Below are positions 35,015 through 43,612 of a stretch of 64,000 nt of DNA, one piece after another (the first letter of the stretch is position 1; each line of letters opens with the position of its first letter). The DNA comes from Dyadobacter sp. 50-39 (GTDB lineage: Bacteria; Bacteroidota; Bacteroidia; Cytophagales; Spirosomataceae): the NCBI GenBank assembly GCA_001898145.1, contig MKSR01000029.1, positions 62,001-126,000 on the forward strand, read 5' to 3'. The notes under the pieces were generated by a model, which worked only from the letters and a program-made list of their open reading frames with translations, was not told the DNA's origin and did not search any database. The translations under genes were made by a program, and so were the position numbers.

Positions 35015-37258
35015 ATGAAAATTGCTTTTATAGGAACCTACCCTCCGAGGGAGTGTGGAATTGGCACCTTCACCCAAAATTTATACCATTCTACGGTCGG
35101 AGACGAAGCCCTGGCCGGTGGCTCGCATGGCTTTGTGATCGCGATTGACGACAATGGTCTGCATTATGATTATCCCAAAGAGGTGAAGCTTACTATCCGG
35201 CAGGAAGAGCAGACCGATTACCTGGAAGCGGCCAACGTCATTAACCTGAACGGGGCTGATGTCTGCATCCTCGAACACGAATTCGGGATATTCGGTGGGC
35301 AGAACGGCATCTACATCCTGCCGCTATTGCACCGGCTCAGGATTCCGCTCATCGTGACGCTTCACACCGTCCTGAAAACACCTTCCTACAATCAGAAGGC
35401 TGTCATGACAGAGATATGTAAAATTGCGCAGTCGGTGGTAGTCATGAGTCAGACCGCGGTCGATATGCTATCGGATGTTTACCAGGTGCCCGCAGAGAAG
35501 ATCGCCCTGATAGCACATGGTGTGCCGGACATACACTTCGGTCAACTTCTGGCCAAGAAAGAGTTCAAACTTTCCTCCAAACAGGTCCTGTTGACCTTCG
35601 GGTTTATCGGGCGCAATAAAGGAATCGAGACAGTGTTGAGGGCCTTGCCCGAGGTTGTGAAGAAGTACCCGCAACTTGTCTACATTGTGCTGGGAAAAAC
35701 ACATCCCAACGTTGTAAGGCACGCCGGGGAAGAATACCGTGTCTTCCTTGCAGGCCTGGTCAAGCAGCTGGGCATTGATAAGCATGTCGTGTTTCTGAAC
35801 GAGTTTATAAGTCAGTCCGAGCTTTTCAAATACCTTTCAGCCTCCGATATCTACATCACCCCTTACACCAGCGAGGCCCAAATCACCAGCGGGACGCTTT
35901 CCTATGCGATCGGCGCCGGCAATGCGGTGATCTCTACGCCCTATTGGCATGCAGCAGAACTGCTCGCCGATGGCAGGGGCCGTCTTTTCAATTTCCACGA
36001 CTCGCCGGCACTTACCGAGATACTTCTGGAACTATTGGATCATCCCGAGCAGATGCGGCAGCTCCGGAAAAATGCATTTGATTATGGCCGCGAAATAACG
36101 TGGCCGAAAATCGGGGAGAAATATCTGGAATTGGCGGAATCAATAGCGAAAATCGGACTGGATATTGAATCGGGCAATCCGATGATTCTCGACCCGCTTG
36201 CGCTTCCGCCGTTCCTGCTCGACCACGTGCAGCGCCTCACCGACGACACCGGCATTATCCAGCATGCCAAATACGGGATCCCCAATCTGAAAGAAGGCTA
36301 TTGCCTGGATGATAATGCAAGAGCCTTGTTGATGGTGCTAATGACTTACAAAAGAAACAAGCATCCGCTTGCTTTGAAGCTGTCACCTACCTATTTAAGC
36401 TACGTCAATTACATGCAAACTCAGGACGGCATGTTCAGAAACTTCCTGAGTTTCAACCGGAATTTCCTGGATGAAGTGGGTTCGGAGGACTCTTTTGGTC
36501 GTACAATTTGGTCATTGGGCTATCTGCTCGGCAATGCGCCCAATGACGCCTATTACCAGACCGGCCGCGAGATTTTCTTCGACGCCGTGCCGAATTTTAC
36601 AAGTCTGAGGTCTATCCGAAGTATCGCCAACACCATTGTTGGGATATGCCATTATCTGAAAAGCAATCCTACTGATGAAGGAATGCTCAAAATACTGGGG
36701 ACCCTGACCGGCAGGCTTCTTACGGAATATGACATCCACCGGAGCAGTGATTGGCTATGGTTTGAATCGCTGCTGGCCTACGACAATGCATTTCTGCCTT
36801 TGGCGCTCCTTCATTCAGCTGAGTTTCTGCATGATGCCCGAATTTCTGAGGTAGCGATTGAAAGTATGGATTTTCTTTCGGATGTGACGCTTCGGAACGG
36901 TTACCTGTCGGTTGTCGGCAACGAGAACTGGTACGGCAGAGACCGCGAGCAATCGATGTTCGCCCAGCAGCCACTAGATGCGCTTGCTATGGTATTGATG
37001 TTCCATCAAGCTTTCCGCCTTACCAAAGACCAGTCTTACCTTCAGAAGCTATACACCTGTTTCATGTGGTTTTTGGGAGAAAATGACCTGCGGGTAAGCC
37101 TTTATGATTTTGAGACAAAAGGCTGCTGCGATGGGCTGGAAAGCACAGGCGTGAACCGAAACCAGGGAGCTGAAAGCACATTGGCCTATTTGATCTCCCA
37201 TTTGAGCGTGCTTGAAGCATTTGAAGAAGTCACCAAAATGGAAGCTGAACTGGTATGA
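35015..37258 (+). CDS. GT4 glycosyltransferase fused to an (alpha/alpha) barrel-like domain
   Basis: 747 residues. Residues 1-390 are a GT-B glycosyltransferase of family GT4: the start IGTYPPRECGIGTFTQNL binds the donor loop, GFIGRNKGIETVLRALPEV marks the second Rossmann domain near 205, and ITSGTLSYAIGAGNAVIST lies near 290. Residues from about 395 to the end are helical with YCLDDNARALLMVL near 435 and NQGAESTLAYL near 712, resembling six-hairpin glycosidase-type domains. So one chain may both transfer and trim or sense a glycan. The next GT4 gene overlaps its end by four bases. Confidence 0.85.
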   Translation: MKIAFIGTYPPRECGIGTFTQNLYHSTVGDEALAGGSHGFVIAIDDNGLHYDYPKEVKLTIRQEEQTDYLEAANVINLNGADVCILEHEFGIFGGQNGIYILPLLHRLRIPLIVTLHTVLKTPSYNQKAVMTEICKIAQSVVVMSQTAVDMLSDVYQVPAEKIALIAHGVPDIHFGQLLAKKEFKLSSKQVLLTFGFIGRNKGIETVLRALPEVVKKYPQLVYIVLGKTHPNVVRHAGEEYRVFLAGLVKQLGIDKHVVFLNEFISQSELFKYLSASDIYITPYTSEAQITSGTLSYAIGAGNAVISTPYWHAAELLADGRGRLFNFHDSPALTEILLELLDHPEQMRQLRKNAFDYGREITWPKIGEKYLELAESIAKIGLDIESGNPMILDPLALPPFLLDHVQRLTDDTGIIQHAKYGIPNLKEGYCLDDNARALLMVLMTYKRNKHPLALKLSPTYLSYVNYMQTQDGMFRNFLSFNRNFLDEVGSEDSFGRTIWSLGYLLGNAPNDAYYQTGREIFFDAVPNFTSLRSIRSIANTIVGICHYLKSNPTDEGMLKILGTLTGRLLTEYDIHRSSDWLWFESLLAYDNAFLPLALLHSAEFLHDARISEVAIESMDFLSDVTLRNGYLSVVGNENWYGRDREQSMFAQQPLDALAMVLMFHQAFRLTKDQSYLQKLYTCFMWFLGENDLRVSLYDFETKGCCDGLESTGVNRNQGAESTLAYLISHLSVLEAFEEVTKMEAELV

Positions 37259-38262
37259 GAGTGGCTATACTGTCCTCTATCGCCTGGCGTACGCCACCCC
37301 GGCAATACGGCCCGTGGGAGCAGGTGGCTTCCTATCTGACGGAGGGGCTTATTGAGAAGGGGGTAGATGTTACGCTTTTTGCCACGACAGATTCGGTGAC
37401 CACCGCAAAACTGGAAGGAACCTGCCATACTCCCTATTCGGAGGACAGGGACATCGACCCGAAGGTGGCCGAATGTTTGCATATCAGCCATTTAATGGAA
37501 AATGCCTCTCGGTTTGATCTGATCCACAATCATTTCGATTTTCTCCCATTAACCTACTCAAAGCTGATCCATATTCCCATGCTGACGACGATCCATGGGT
37601 TTTCTTCTCCGAAAATCTTGGATGTCTACCGGAAGTATAACGGCTCATGCTTTTACGCATCCATAAGCAATGCCGATCGTAGCAATGAACTGGATTATAT
37701 TGCAACAGTATACAACGGTGTCGACGGGAAGGATTTCCCATTCGAGAGGAGCCCGCAAGACTATCTGCTGTTTTTCGGGCGTATACATCCAGAAAAGGGA
37801 ACGCTGGAAGCGATTCAAATAGCCCGGGAGTCAGGGAAAGTCCTGCTGATCGCGGGGCTGATTCAGGACGATGCTTATTTTGAACAAAAGATCAAGCCCT
37901 GCATCGACGAACGAGCAGTTTTTTATATTGGGAATGTCGGGCCGTCCGAGCGGAGAACGTTACTGGGAAAGGCGCTCGCCCTGCTTCACCCGATTCAGTT
38001 TGACGAACCTTTCGGTTTAAGTGTCGCTGAATCGATGTTCTGTGGCACGCCGGTAATCGCCTTCAATCGAGGCTCGATGTGCGAGCTGATTGTCGACGGA
38101 AAAACCGGGTTCCTGGTGCATACAATTGGTGAGGCCGTTCAGGCTGTTAAAAAGGTTGCGCAGCTTGACAGACAAGAATGCCGCCAGTGGGCTAAAGCGA
38201 TGTTTTCCAAAGAAAAAATGGTGGACAATTACATAAAAGTGTATGAAGAGATTCTTCGTTAA
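37255..38262 (+). CDS. GT4 glycosyltransferase
   Basis: 335 residues of the GT-B fold. The N-terminal SSIAWRTPPRQYGPWEQVAS, the FFGRIHPEKGTLEAIQIAR segment near 168 and the donor-binding FDEPFGLSVAESMFCGTPVI near 245 are clear. It begins inside the end of the fused GT4 gene (ATGA) and is coupled to it. Its end overlaps by four bases the end of a GH130 gene on the other strand. The donor sugar is not readable. GH130 enzymes act on mannosides, so GDP-mannose is the first candidate. Confidence 0.9.
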   Translation: MRVAILSSIAWRTPPRQYGPWEQVASYLTEGLIEKGVDVTLFATTDSVTTAKLEGTCHTPYSEDRDIDPKVAECLHISHLMENASRFDLIHNHFDFLPLTYSKLIHIPMLTTIHGFSSPKILDVYRKYNGSCFYASISNADRSNELDYIATVYNGVDGKDFPFERSPQDYLLFFGRIHPEKGTLEAIQIARESGKVLLIAGLIQDDAYFEQKIKPCIDERAVFYIGNVGPSERRTLLGKALALLHPIQFDEPFGLSVAESMFCGTPVIAFNRGSMCELIVDGKTGFLVHTIGEAVQAVKKVAQLDRQECRQWAKAMFSKEKMVDNYIKVYEEILR

Positions 38263-39731
38263 CGCTTGTCCAAAAGAAGGCCTTCTAATAATTCTTCCAA
38301 ATCGACCACCGCGTAGGTAGAAGCATAGTCGGAAGTAGCATAAGGAATAATCAGGCTCTGATTGTGCACAAACGCGCCGCAGGAATAAACTACGTTCGGA
38401 ACATAACCATCACGCTCGCTTGCATTGGGGATCAGCAGGGGGGTGGTCAGGCGTCCGATTTCATGTTCAGGATTTTCCAATTCGAACAGCGATGCTCCCA
38501 GCACGTACTCGCGCATCGGGCCGACGCCATGGGTCAATACCAGCCATCCGGCCCGGGTTTCAATGGGTGATCCGCAATTTCCGATTTGAACAAATTCCCA
38601 AGGAAATTTGGGTGATTGGATCAAAGTGGCCTTCCGCCAAACGCTGATATTATCCGAATAGGCAAGGTAATTGTTGACGCCGTCGATGCGGCAGAGCATG
38701 GCATATTTACCCTTGATCTTACGGGGGAAAAGCGCCATTCCCTTATTCTGCGCAATCTCTCCGTGAAGCGGCAGTACTTTAAAATGATAGAAGTCACGGG
38801 TAGTCAATAGCTTGGGAAGGATGTTAACGCCATCGTATGCGGTGTAAGTGGCATAGTAGGTTTGCTCTTGCTTCTCATCGGTGAAACAGACAAACCTAGC
38901 ATCTTCGATACCCCGTTTTTCTGTATCGGCAATAGGAAAGATCACACGTTCTGAGATATCGGTGTCCAGGGAGAAATCCATTTCGTAATGCGACGACGCC
39001 AGCCACATTACTTCGCGTAGAAACACGGCGCCCGCAATGTCCATTTCCGGCAACCTGCTGGTTTCTTCCACATATCGTTTGAGTTCTTCATATGTAAATG
39101 TTTCGGTCAGCTTCCCCTCCAGGGCCGGGTACGCAAGGTTGTCTAAATCCTGCATTTCGCCCAATTTTGCCAGAAACGACTTTTTCTTGTATATATGGTT
39201 GCGCACATGCTCGGGAGAGTCGAGTAAGCGACCGGGAGTATCTATGACGATATCATTGTTTTGGTCAATGAGTGCTGAACGGAATACAATAGACGATATA
39301 TGCCCTTCCCCAGTAGCGCGAAAGCTCAGGATTACCCGGGTTTCGCCGGGCTCGACGCCGGACTGGTCGGGATCGGCCACAATGGACGGATTGAAAAAGG
39401 CGGCTGCTTCAATGGAATACTCCATCGTGAAGTAGGCTCCAATCAGCAGGCGCTGGCTGGTTTCCATGTCTTGCGGCTCTATTTGCATGGCGTTGAGCAA
39501 GACTTCTAGTTTTCGAAAATGCCGCTCAAATACTTTAAGGATATTCCGGTGCCGTTTGGCATATTTCCTCAGGACATTGTTCAGCTGTCGTACCTGCGTG
39601 TCCGCATCAAGAGCTTGAATGCTCGATATCAGCTCTTTACTTCGATCCTCACCGTTGTATAAGAATCGTGCGATGACACGGCTCGAATCAGGTTGAAAAA
39701 CGGTGTCTTTCCGAATAAGAAGAGGGGCCAT
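38259..39731 (-). CDS. GH130 glycoside phosphorylase/hydrolase
   Basis: 490 residues. After a helical N-terminal part of about 110 residues, a five-bladed propeller shows NPSIVADPDQSG, GIEDARFVCFTD near 283, GNCGSPIETRAGW near 395 and the THGVGPMREYVLGASL motif near 412. GH130 enzymes split beta-mannosides, mostly by phosphorolysis to mannose 1-phosphate. Tail to tail with the two glycosyltransferase genes, it probably recycles the glycan they make. The reaction direction and linkage cannot be told from the sequence. Confidence 0.88.
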   Translation of the reverse strand: MAPLLIRKDTVFQPDSSRVIARFLYNGEDRSKELISSIQALDADTQVRQLNNVLRKYAKRHRNILKVFERHFRKLEVLLNAMQIEPQDMETSQRLLIGAYFTMEYSIEAAAFFNPSIVADPDQSGVEPGETRVILSFRATGEGHISSIVFRSALIDQNNDIVIDTPGRLLDSPEHVRNHIYKKKSFLAKLGEMQDLDNLAYPALEGKLTETFTYEELKRYVEETSRLPEMDIAGAVFLREVMWLASSHYEMDFSLDTDISERVIFPIADTEKRGIEDARFVCFTDEKQEQTYYATYTAYDGVNILPKLLTTRDFYHFKVLPLHGEIAQNKGMALFPRKIKGKYAMLCRIDGVNNYLAYSDNISVWRKATLIQSPKFPWEFVQIGNCGSPIETRAGWLVLTHGVGPMREYVLGASLFELENPEHEIGRLTTPLLIPNASERDGYVPNVVYSCGAFVHNQSLIIPYATSDYASTYAVVDLEELLEGLLLDKR

Positions 39732-39740
39732 GATAAGAAT

Positions 39741-40211
39741 TTAAGATGAGTGGATAGCGCCCAGTGACGGAATTTTCCACCGGTTATGTGACCATAACCA
39801 GTAAGACGGCGCGCGACTGATGCTATTTTCAAGAAAATTATAGTAGGATTTTGTAATGCTCAGGGGCGTTGATCGGTCGGGGTGCTCCATCAGTCGGAAT
39901 GTAAACTCGTAACTGAAACGAGACATTTTTTGAGATTCAACGTAAACGAACGCCGCCTGCGACGAGGCCGCCATCCGTTCTCCTCCCGTTTGAACGGCAG
40001 TGTCCTGGTCCAGAAAAGAAATATGAAACTTGTCGCTACCGGGCGCGGGCCGCTGATCTGCAATCACCACCAGCAGGAAGGAAAGTAAACTGGCAAGGAG
40101 CGAGGTAAGGCGAAGTAGCGCTTCACCAAAAAGCCTAGCTGGCAAATCTGTCAGTAGCGATCTTACAATCCACCATAACGTTCCCGGAAATTGTTGGATA
40201 CTGGATTTCAT
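39741..40211 (-). pseudogene. Lipid A acyltransferase (LpxL-like) with its catalytic half deleted
   Basis: 156 residues against about 290 for the family. The C-terminal half matches Bacteroidota lysophospholipid acyltransferases: VVIADQRPAPGSDKFHISFL, then FLDQDTAVQTGGERMA and the near-invariant ending APSYWLWSHNRWK. An N-terminal hydrophobic segment remains (LFGEALLRLTSLLASLLSFL). The region between, which should hold the catalytic H-x4-D motif, is gone, though the frame is kept. It is therefore very likely inactive as an acyltransferase. It sits inside the tRNA-associated island. Confidence 0.7.
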
Positions 40212-40225
40212 CTGTATGGTTTAAA

Positions 40226-40253
40226 ACAAAAAAATCCTCCGCAACGGGAGGAT
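40226..40253 (-). terminator. Terminator of the second cold-shock gene
   Basis: On the minus strand ATCCTCC/GGAGGAT with a six-base loop is followed by a run of T. Confidence 0.85.
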
Positions 40254-40279
40254 TCTATTGCTTTGTATGTTTTGGCAGC

Positions 40280-40471
40280 CTAGATAATGGTTACATTAAC
40301 TGCGTTCAGGCCTTTTCTACCTTCTTCTACATCGTAAGACACACTGTCATTTTCGCCGATATCATCATTGAGACCAGTAGTGTGTACAAAAACATCAGCT
40401 CCGCCATGTTCCGGAGCAATGAAACCAAAACCTTTGGTGCCATTAAAAAACTTAACCGTTCCTCTATTCAT
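40280..40471 (-). CDS. Cold-shock protein (CspA family), second copy
   Basis: 63 residues with intact RNP motifs KGFGFIAPEHG and DVFVHTTGL. A close paralogue of the copy at 30.9 kb on the opposite strand, and it shares that gene's 33-base promoter-leader segment. It is monocistronic with its own terminator. It lies inside the tRNA-Ala-flanked region, whereas the first copy lies outside it. Confidence 0.95.
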   Translation of the reverse strand: MNRGTVKFFNGTKGFGFIAPEHGGADVFVHTTGLNDDIGENDSVSYDVEEGRKGLNAVNVTII

Positions 40472-40493
40472 AACTTTATTTTAAAATATTTAT

Positions 40494-40524
40494 CAAATGT
40501 AAAATAAAATTCTGATAATAAAAA
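40494..40524 (-). promoter_or_regulatory. Cold-shock gene promoter, copy 2
   Basis: On the minus strand TTTT, 19 bases, TACATTTG. The second box is a perfect match. The 33 bases from the box to the ATG align without gaps to those of copy 1. Confidence 0.55.
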
Positions 40525-40726
40525 CTATTTTAGAAGTATTTAGAATAATATTTTATTGTAACCAAAACCTACTACCGTCAGCAGGCGTTTTATTGGACAT
40601 AACTTGTAAGAAACGGCAAGGCGATCCGCTTAACAATACCTCCCCAAGCGCTGGTAATTTATAGTTGACCAGTAGCTGGGTATGGATTCGATACGAAACA
40701 GCCATCATCACGTCGATCGATGGAAT

Positions 40727-41143
40727 TCAGGACGGGATAGCACATACCAGCCAATAATCCATAATGGCTTTTAGCGTCGAAACAAGCTCCTTGGGCGAAT
40801 TGGGTTTAATGAAGAAACCCTGCGCCAATTTGCTATACGCATCCATGACATGCTTGTGAGTTGATCCGTCCGTCAGATAAAGGTATGGAATACCCGTTCG
40901 CCTTATTTCAATGTCGGTACTTAGCTGGGCGTTAAGGTCGACACCATCCATATATGGAAGATCAATGTCGGATAGGATCAGGAAAGGTTCGGCATATGGG
41001 GCTTCCAGATATGCTAATACCGATGCTCCGTTCTTGAAATAAGCCCTTCTGTTAGAATAACCTAGCTTTTCAAATACGTATTCAAGCACATTTCTGTCTT
41101 CTTCGTTATCTTCAATTATAATGATTTCCCCGTCTCGACTCAT
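40727..41143 (-). CDS. Single-domain response regulator
   Basis: About 138 residues, one CheY-like receiver without output domain. The acidic pair is in IIEDNEEDRN, the phosphate-accepting aspartate in ILSDIDLPYMDG near 60, and the conserved lysine in FFIKPNSPKE near 111. The start MSRDGEI was chosen; an ATG five codons earlier is possible. It probably relays phosphate or binds a partner. No kinase lies next to it, so it is an orphan regulator in the island. Confidence 0.88.
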   Translation of the reverse strand: MSRDGEIIIIEDNEEDRNVLEYVFEKLGYSNRRAYFKNGASVLAYLEAPYAEPFLILSDIDLPYMDGVDLNAQLSTDIEIRRTGIPYLYLTDGSTHKHVMDAYSKLAQGFFIKPNSPKELVSTLKAIMDYWLVCAIPS

Positions 41144-41302
41144 TGTGGCTGGTGGCATATGGGTTGCCTCTTAAAGCAAAAACCAAACCACAGATTAAGA
41201 TTTGCGAAAGGCCGGCTCATAGGCAGATGGCCAGCAGGAAATAAAAAAGCAAGCCCTAACACATTGCATTTGGACTCGCAGGACACCGACTTATTAAATC
41301 GA

Positions 41303-41476
41303 TTAGTTCAATGGAACAGGGATTAACTCCCTTTCAAAAAAGGCCGACATCTTTTGATCGCTGTCGCCAATTTCTTCACAATAGTAAATACGCTTCAAAT
41401 ACTTTTTGACCGTCAACCGCTTCCTGGGGTCCGTTAACAACGAAACCACCGTCCCTACTAGATGTTTGTTTTCCAT
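41303..41476 (-). CDS. Possible 57-residue protein
   Basis: The ATG-to-TAA frame encodes MENKHLVGTVVSLLTDPRKR followed by a lysine- and tyrosine-rich segment and an acidic end. The composition looks protein-like, but there is no known family, no promoter and no partner. Uncertain. Confidence 0.3.
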   Translation of the reverse strand: MENKHLVGTVVSLLTDPRKRLTVKKYLKRIYYCEEIGDSDQKMSAFFERELIPVPLN

Positions 41477-41697
41477 TCAGGAAGATAGGGAACTAAAATG
41501 GTTATAGCTAGGGCTACACCAATTAAATAACTGTTTTTCAGCGTTTTATTTTTGATGGACTGATATGGCAATTTCGTCGGCATAGAGAGAGAAACAATGA
41601 CGATATCCACGCCGTCTACAAGTGACTAATGGCAAAATCTAAAAATCAGTAATTGTCATACCTCGAATTCTCAAAAAACTCGCCAAATCCTGGAAAA

Positions 41698-41798
41698 ATG
41701 TTCGACCTAAAGAAAAAAGCCACTTACAAATGATTTGTAAGTGGCTGATTATCAAGTGGAGAATATCGGATTCGAACCGACGACCTCTTGCATGCCAT
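41698..41798 (-). repeat. tRNA-Ala 3' direct repeat (att copy B)
   Basis: 101 bases matching copy C (44714-44814) with three mismatches. It contains TTCGACCTAAAG, the hairpin AGCCACTTAC/GTAAGTGGCT and the last half of tRNA-Ala up to the anticodon (TGCATGCCAT). The match stops exactly there. This is the pattern left when an element integrates at a tRNA gene and displaces its old 3' end. Confidence 0.85.
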
Positions 41799-41914
41799 CC
41801 AGATTTTGGCCTTCACTCTTCCTAAGTAAATTTATTTCAAAATATTGAAAATCAATATTTTATGTCCAAGTGAAAAATTTTTATTAAGTTTACATAAGTA
41901 CACTTAGGCACCAA

Positions 41915-41938
41915 ATGTTCGACCTATGTTCGACCTAA
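41915..41938 (+). repeat. Doubled ATGTTCGACCT motif, integrase side
   Basis: Two tandem copies of ATGTTCGACCTA. A near-identical doubled copy (23 of 24 bases) occurs at the other element end at 44703. The placement suggests a terminal or arm-type integrase site. Confidence 0.5.
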
Positions 41939-41948
41939 ATCAGTAGAT

Positions 41949-42326
41949 ATGTCGCTCACAACCAAGTTCATTCTAGCAATCAAAGATAAGGAAGACAACG
42001 CGGAACACCCAATTATGCTACGAATCATAATTGATCGTAAGAATCAGTTAGTCAGCACTAAAAAGGCCAGCAAACAGGAATATTGGCTTAACAAAGAGCA
42101 GCAAGTTGCCAGGAGCCATCCCAAACACAAAGAAATCAATCTGCTTCTCCGCACTATCGTTTCCGAGCTAGATTTCCTTGTAATTTCTGAGGGGAAGAAA
42201 GGTAAACGTCCCACATTTGATGAGATAAAGGCGCTCGTACGAAATCTGACAGGAGGTAATTCCGAGCCCGAAAGGAAGTCTCTGTATAACCTTTTTGAAG
42301 ATCTTCTTCTGAATAGCCTAAGTTAA
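41949..42326 (+). pseudogene. Truncated tyrosine integrase (N-terminal arm-binding part)
   Basis: 125 residues that match the beginning of Bacteroidota phage/ICE tyrosine recombinases of about 400 residues: an arm DNA-binding beta domain (VSTKKASKQEYWLNKEQQ near 34) and the start of the SAM-like core-binding domain (SLYNLFEDLLLNSLS). The catalytic R-H-R-Y domain is absent, and the frame stops after the SAM-like helix begins. The gene lies next to an att repeat, as integrases do. The element can no longer move on its own. Confidence 0.75.
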
Positions 42327-42384
42327 AAAAAGTCCCGTCTCCTTGTACTAATCGAAGAACTTCCACAAAACAGCTGCCGCCCTC

Positions 42385-42537
42385 TTGCTCTGTGTTTTTT
42401 CATTTAACATAAAAAGAGTTATCAGAACGGTTGTAGTTGGCGCAGCAGCAACTGCTCTAGTATTTGAATTTTTCTGGCTGGCTGTCGCTGCATCCACAAT
42501 CTCAGCAGGCATGGCGGTAGTTCAAAATTTACAATAA
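42385..42537 (+). CDS. Possible 50-residue membrane peptide
   Basis: With a TTG start this gives a peptide with one long hydrophobic helix (VVVGAAATALVFEFFWLAVA). Its TAA is directly followed by the ATG of the next membrane protein, which supports translation. The start codon is uncertain. It may be the remains of a longer gene. Confidence 0.35.
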   Translation: MLCVFSFNIKRVIRTVVVGAAATALVFEFFWLAVAASTISAGMAVVQNLQ

Positions 42538-42942
42538 ATGGTAATTAACTTTCTGATCAAACTACGCAATCTATTTTATACACGTTCGAGTAGAGTTCCG
42601 AACGAAAGGCGTTTTGGACACAAATTATCCATTTCGGCAATGCTATTGCCGTATTATTTTACGATTTTATCAATTTTAAAAGTAGTATTCAAAGATTTTG
42701 ATTTTTCTCTTATTCATACAAATCAAAAAGATGGGTTTTTAGACGGATTAATTAAATCAAGTGTTTTTTTTCTCCCATTTGTTATTTTTTTAATATTTCT
42801 ATTTTCGTTTTTAGATCGATATGAAAAAGAGAAATTAAGTAAAAAAGAAGAACAGAAGTGGTTAATTATTGCATCAGTTATTTTCTTTGGCGGAATAGTT
42901 ATTTTATTTACAGTTCCTAAGTTCTTGATAAGTATATTATAA
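42538..42942 (+). CDS. AT-rich three-helix membrane protein
   Basis: 134 residues with hydrophobic helices near 35-52, 73-91 and 108-132, separated by charged loops (DRYEKEKLSKKEEQKW). The DNA is far more AT-rich than the rest of the window, which marks recent transfer. Family unknown. It follows a small membrane peptide without a gap and ends at a perfect hairpin terminator, so the two form a small cargo unit. Confidence 0.55.
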   Translation: MVINFLIKLRNLFYTRSSRVPNERRFGHKLSISAMLLPYYFTILSILKVVFKDFDFSLIHTNQKDGFLDGLIKSSVFFLPFVIFLIFLFSFLDRYEKEKLSKKEEQKWLIIASVIFFGGIVILFTVPKFLISIL

Positions 42943-42950
42943 TATTGCTT

Positions 42951-42986
42951 AGCAAAAAATCCTCCAATTGGAGGATTTTTTGCTTG
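42951..42986. terminator. Perfect hairpin terminator in the island
   Basis: A fifteen-pair stem AGCAAAAAATCCTCC/GGAGGATTTTTTGCT with a four-base loop works in both directions. Confidence 0.9.
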
Positions 42987-43036
42987 TCATAAACAAAGTT
43001 GGTGCTTTACGAATGTTGGCGGCCCCCGATGAAGGG

Positions 43037-43612
43037 TCACATGCCCAAACTCATTCCCCTGTCTTTCCCGATATCTAGTCCCTGCTGACGTAGCTGCTGC
43101 CGGTACCCAGCCAGCTCCATGGCATTTTCCGTGTCCCTTTCCAGCCATTTACGCGCAAGATCCGCGCCGACCGGCCCGCTGTCCTGGGCAACGCTCCGGC
43201 AGATTAGCCCGATATCGTCTTCCCCCAGACTTTTCAGGTATGTTGATACCTGGGGCGCACTACCTTTGAATTTATCGAAGATCCCGGCCATGATCCGCTC
43301 ATAGCTCTGCCGGCTGCTTTGCTCGACCTGGTTGCTACGGATCTGCTCTGAAAGCCCGCCGGCACTGTACCGCTCACCCAGCTTCTGGGACGATATTGCC
43401 TTCCCTTTGCCGTCTTGGTAGTAGATATCCCCTTCCCCCTGCTCGATCCGGATGCCCCGCTTTGCCAGTTCCTGGAAAGAATTTTGCTCCGAGGTCGTAC
43501 CCTGCAGAAAGTGTCCGACCGTTTTCTTAATGGCTTCGCTCCACTAGACCTCGCTGTTGATCAGTTGACCGTGTCGGTCTAGCAGTAAAGATAAAGTTTT
43601 GATCTCCCGGCC
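43037..43612 (-). pseudogene. Broken relaxase/mobilisation-like gene remnant
   Basis: On the minus strand the frame that ends at 43037 can be read back to the RES gene, crossing a TAG at 43544-43546. Segments such as FQELAKRGIRIEQGEGDIYY and KLGERYSAGGLSEQI resemble the C-terminal part of Bacteroidota mobilisation relaxases, with a helical, Q- and R-rich tail (LAGYRQQLRQQGLDIGKD). The N-terminal nuclease part is missing. An internal ATG would allow an 84-residue piece. It is GC-rich, unlike the AT-rich genes to its left, so the island is a mosaic. The relaxase call is by resemblance only. Confidence 0.5.

Larger units (their letters stand above)
41159..41948. other. Gene-poor stretch at the island junction
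   Basis: About 790 bases. It holds a possible 57-codon ORF on the minus strand (listed separately), the second tRNA-Ala 3' repeat and, just before the integrase start, a doubled ATGTTCGACCT motif. Otherwise nothing is recognisable. The base composition becomes AT-rich to the right. Confidence 0.5.
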
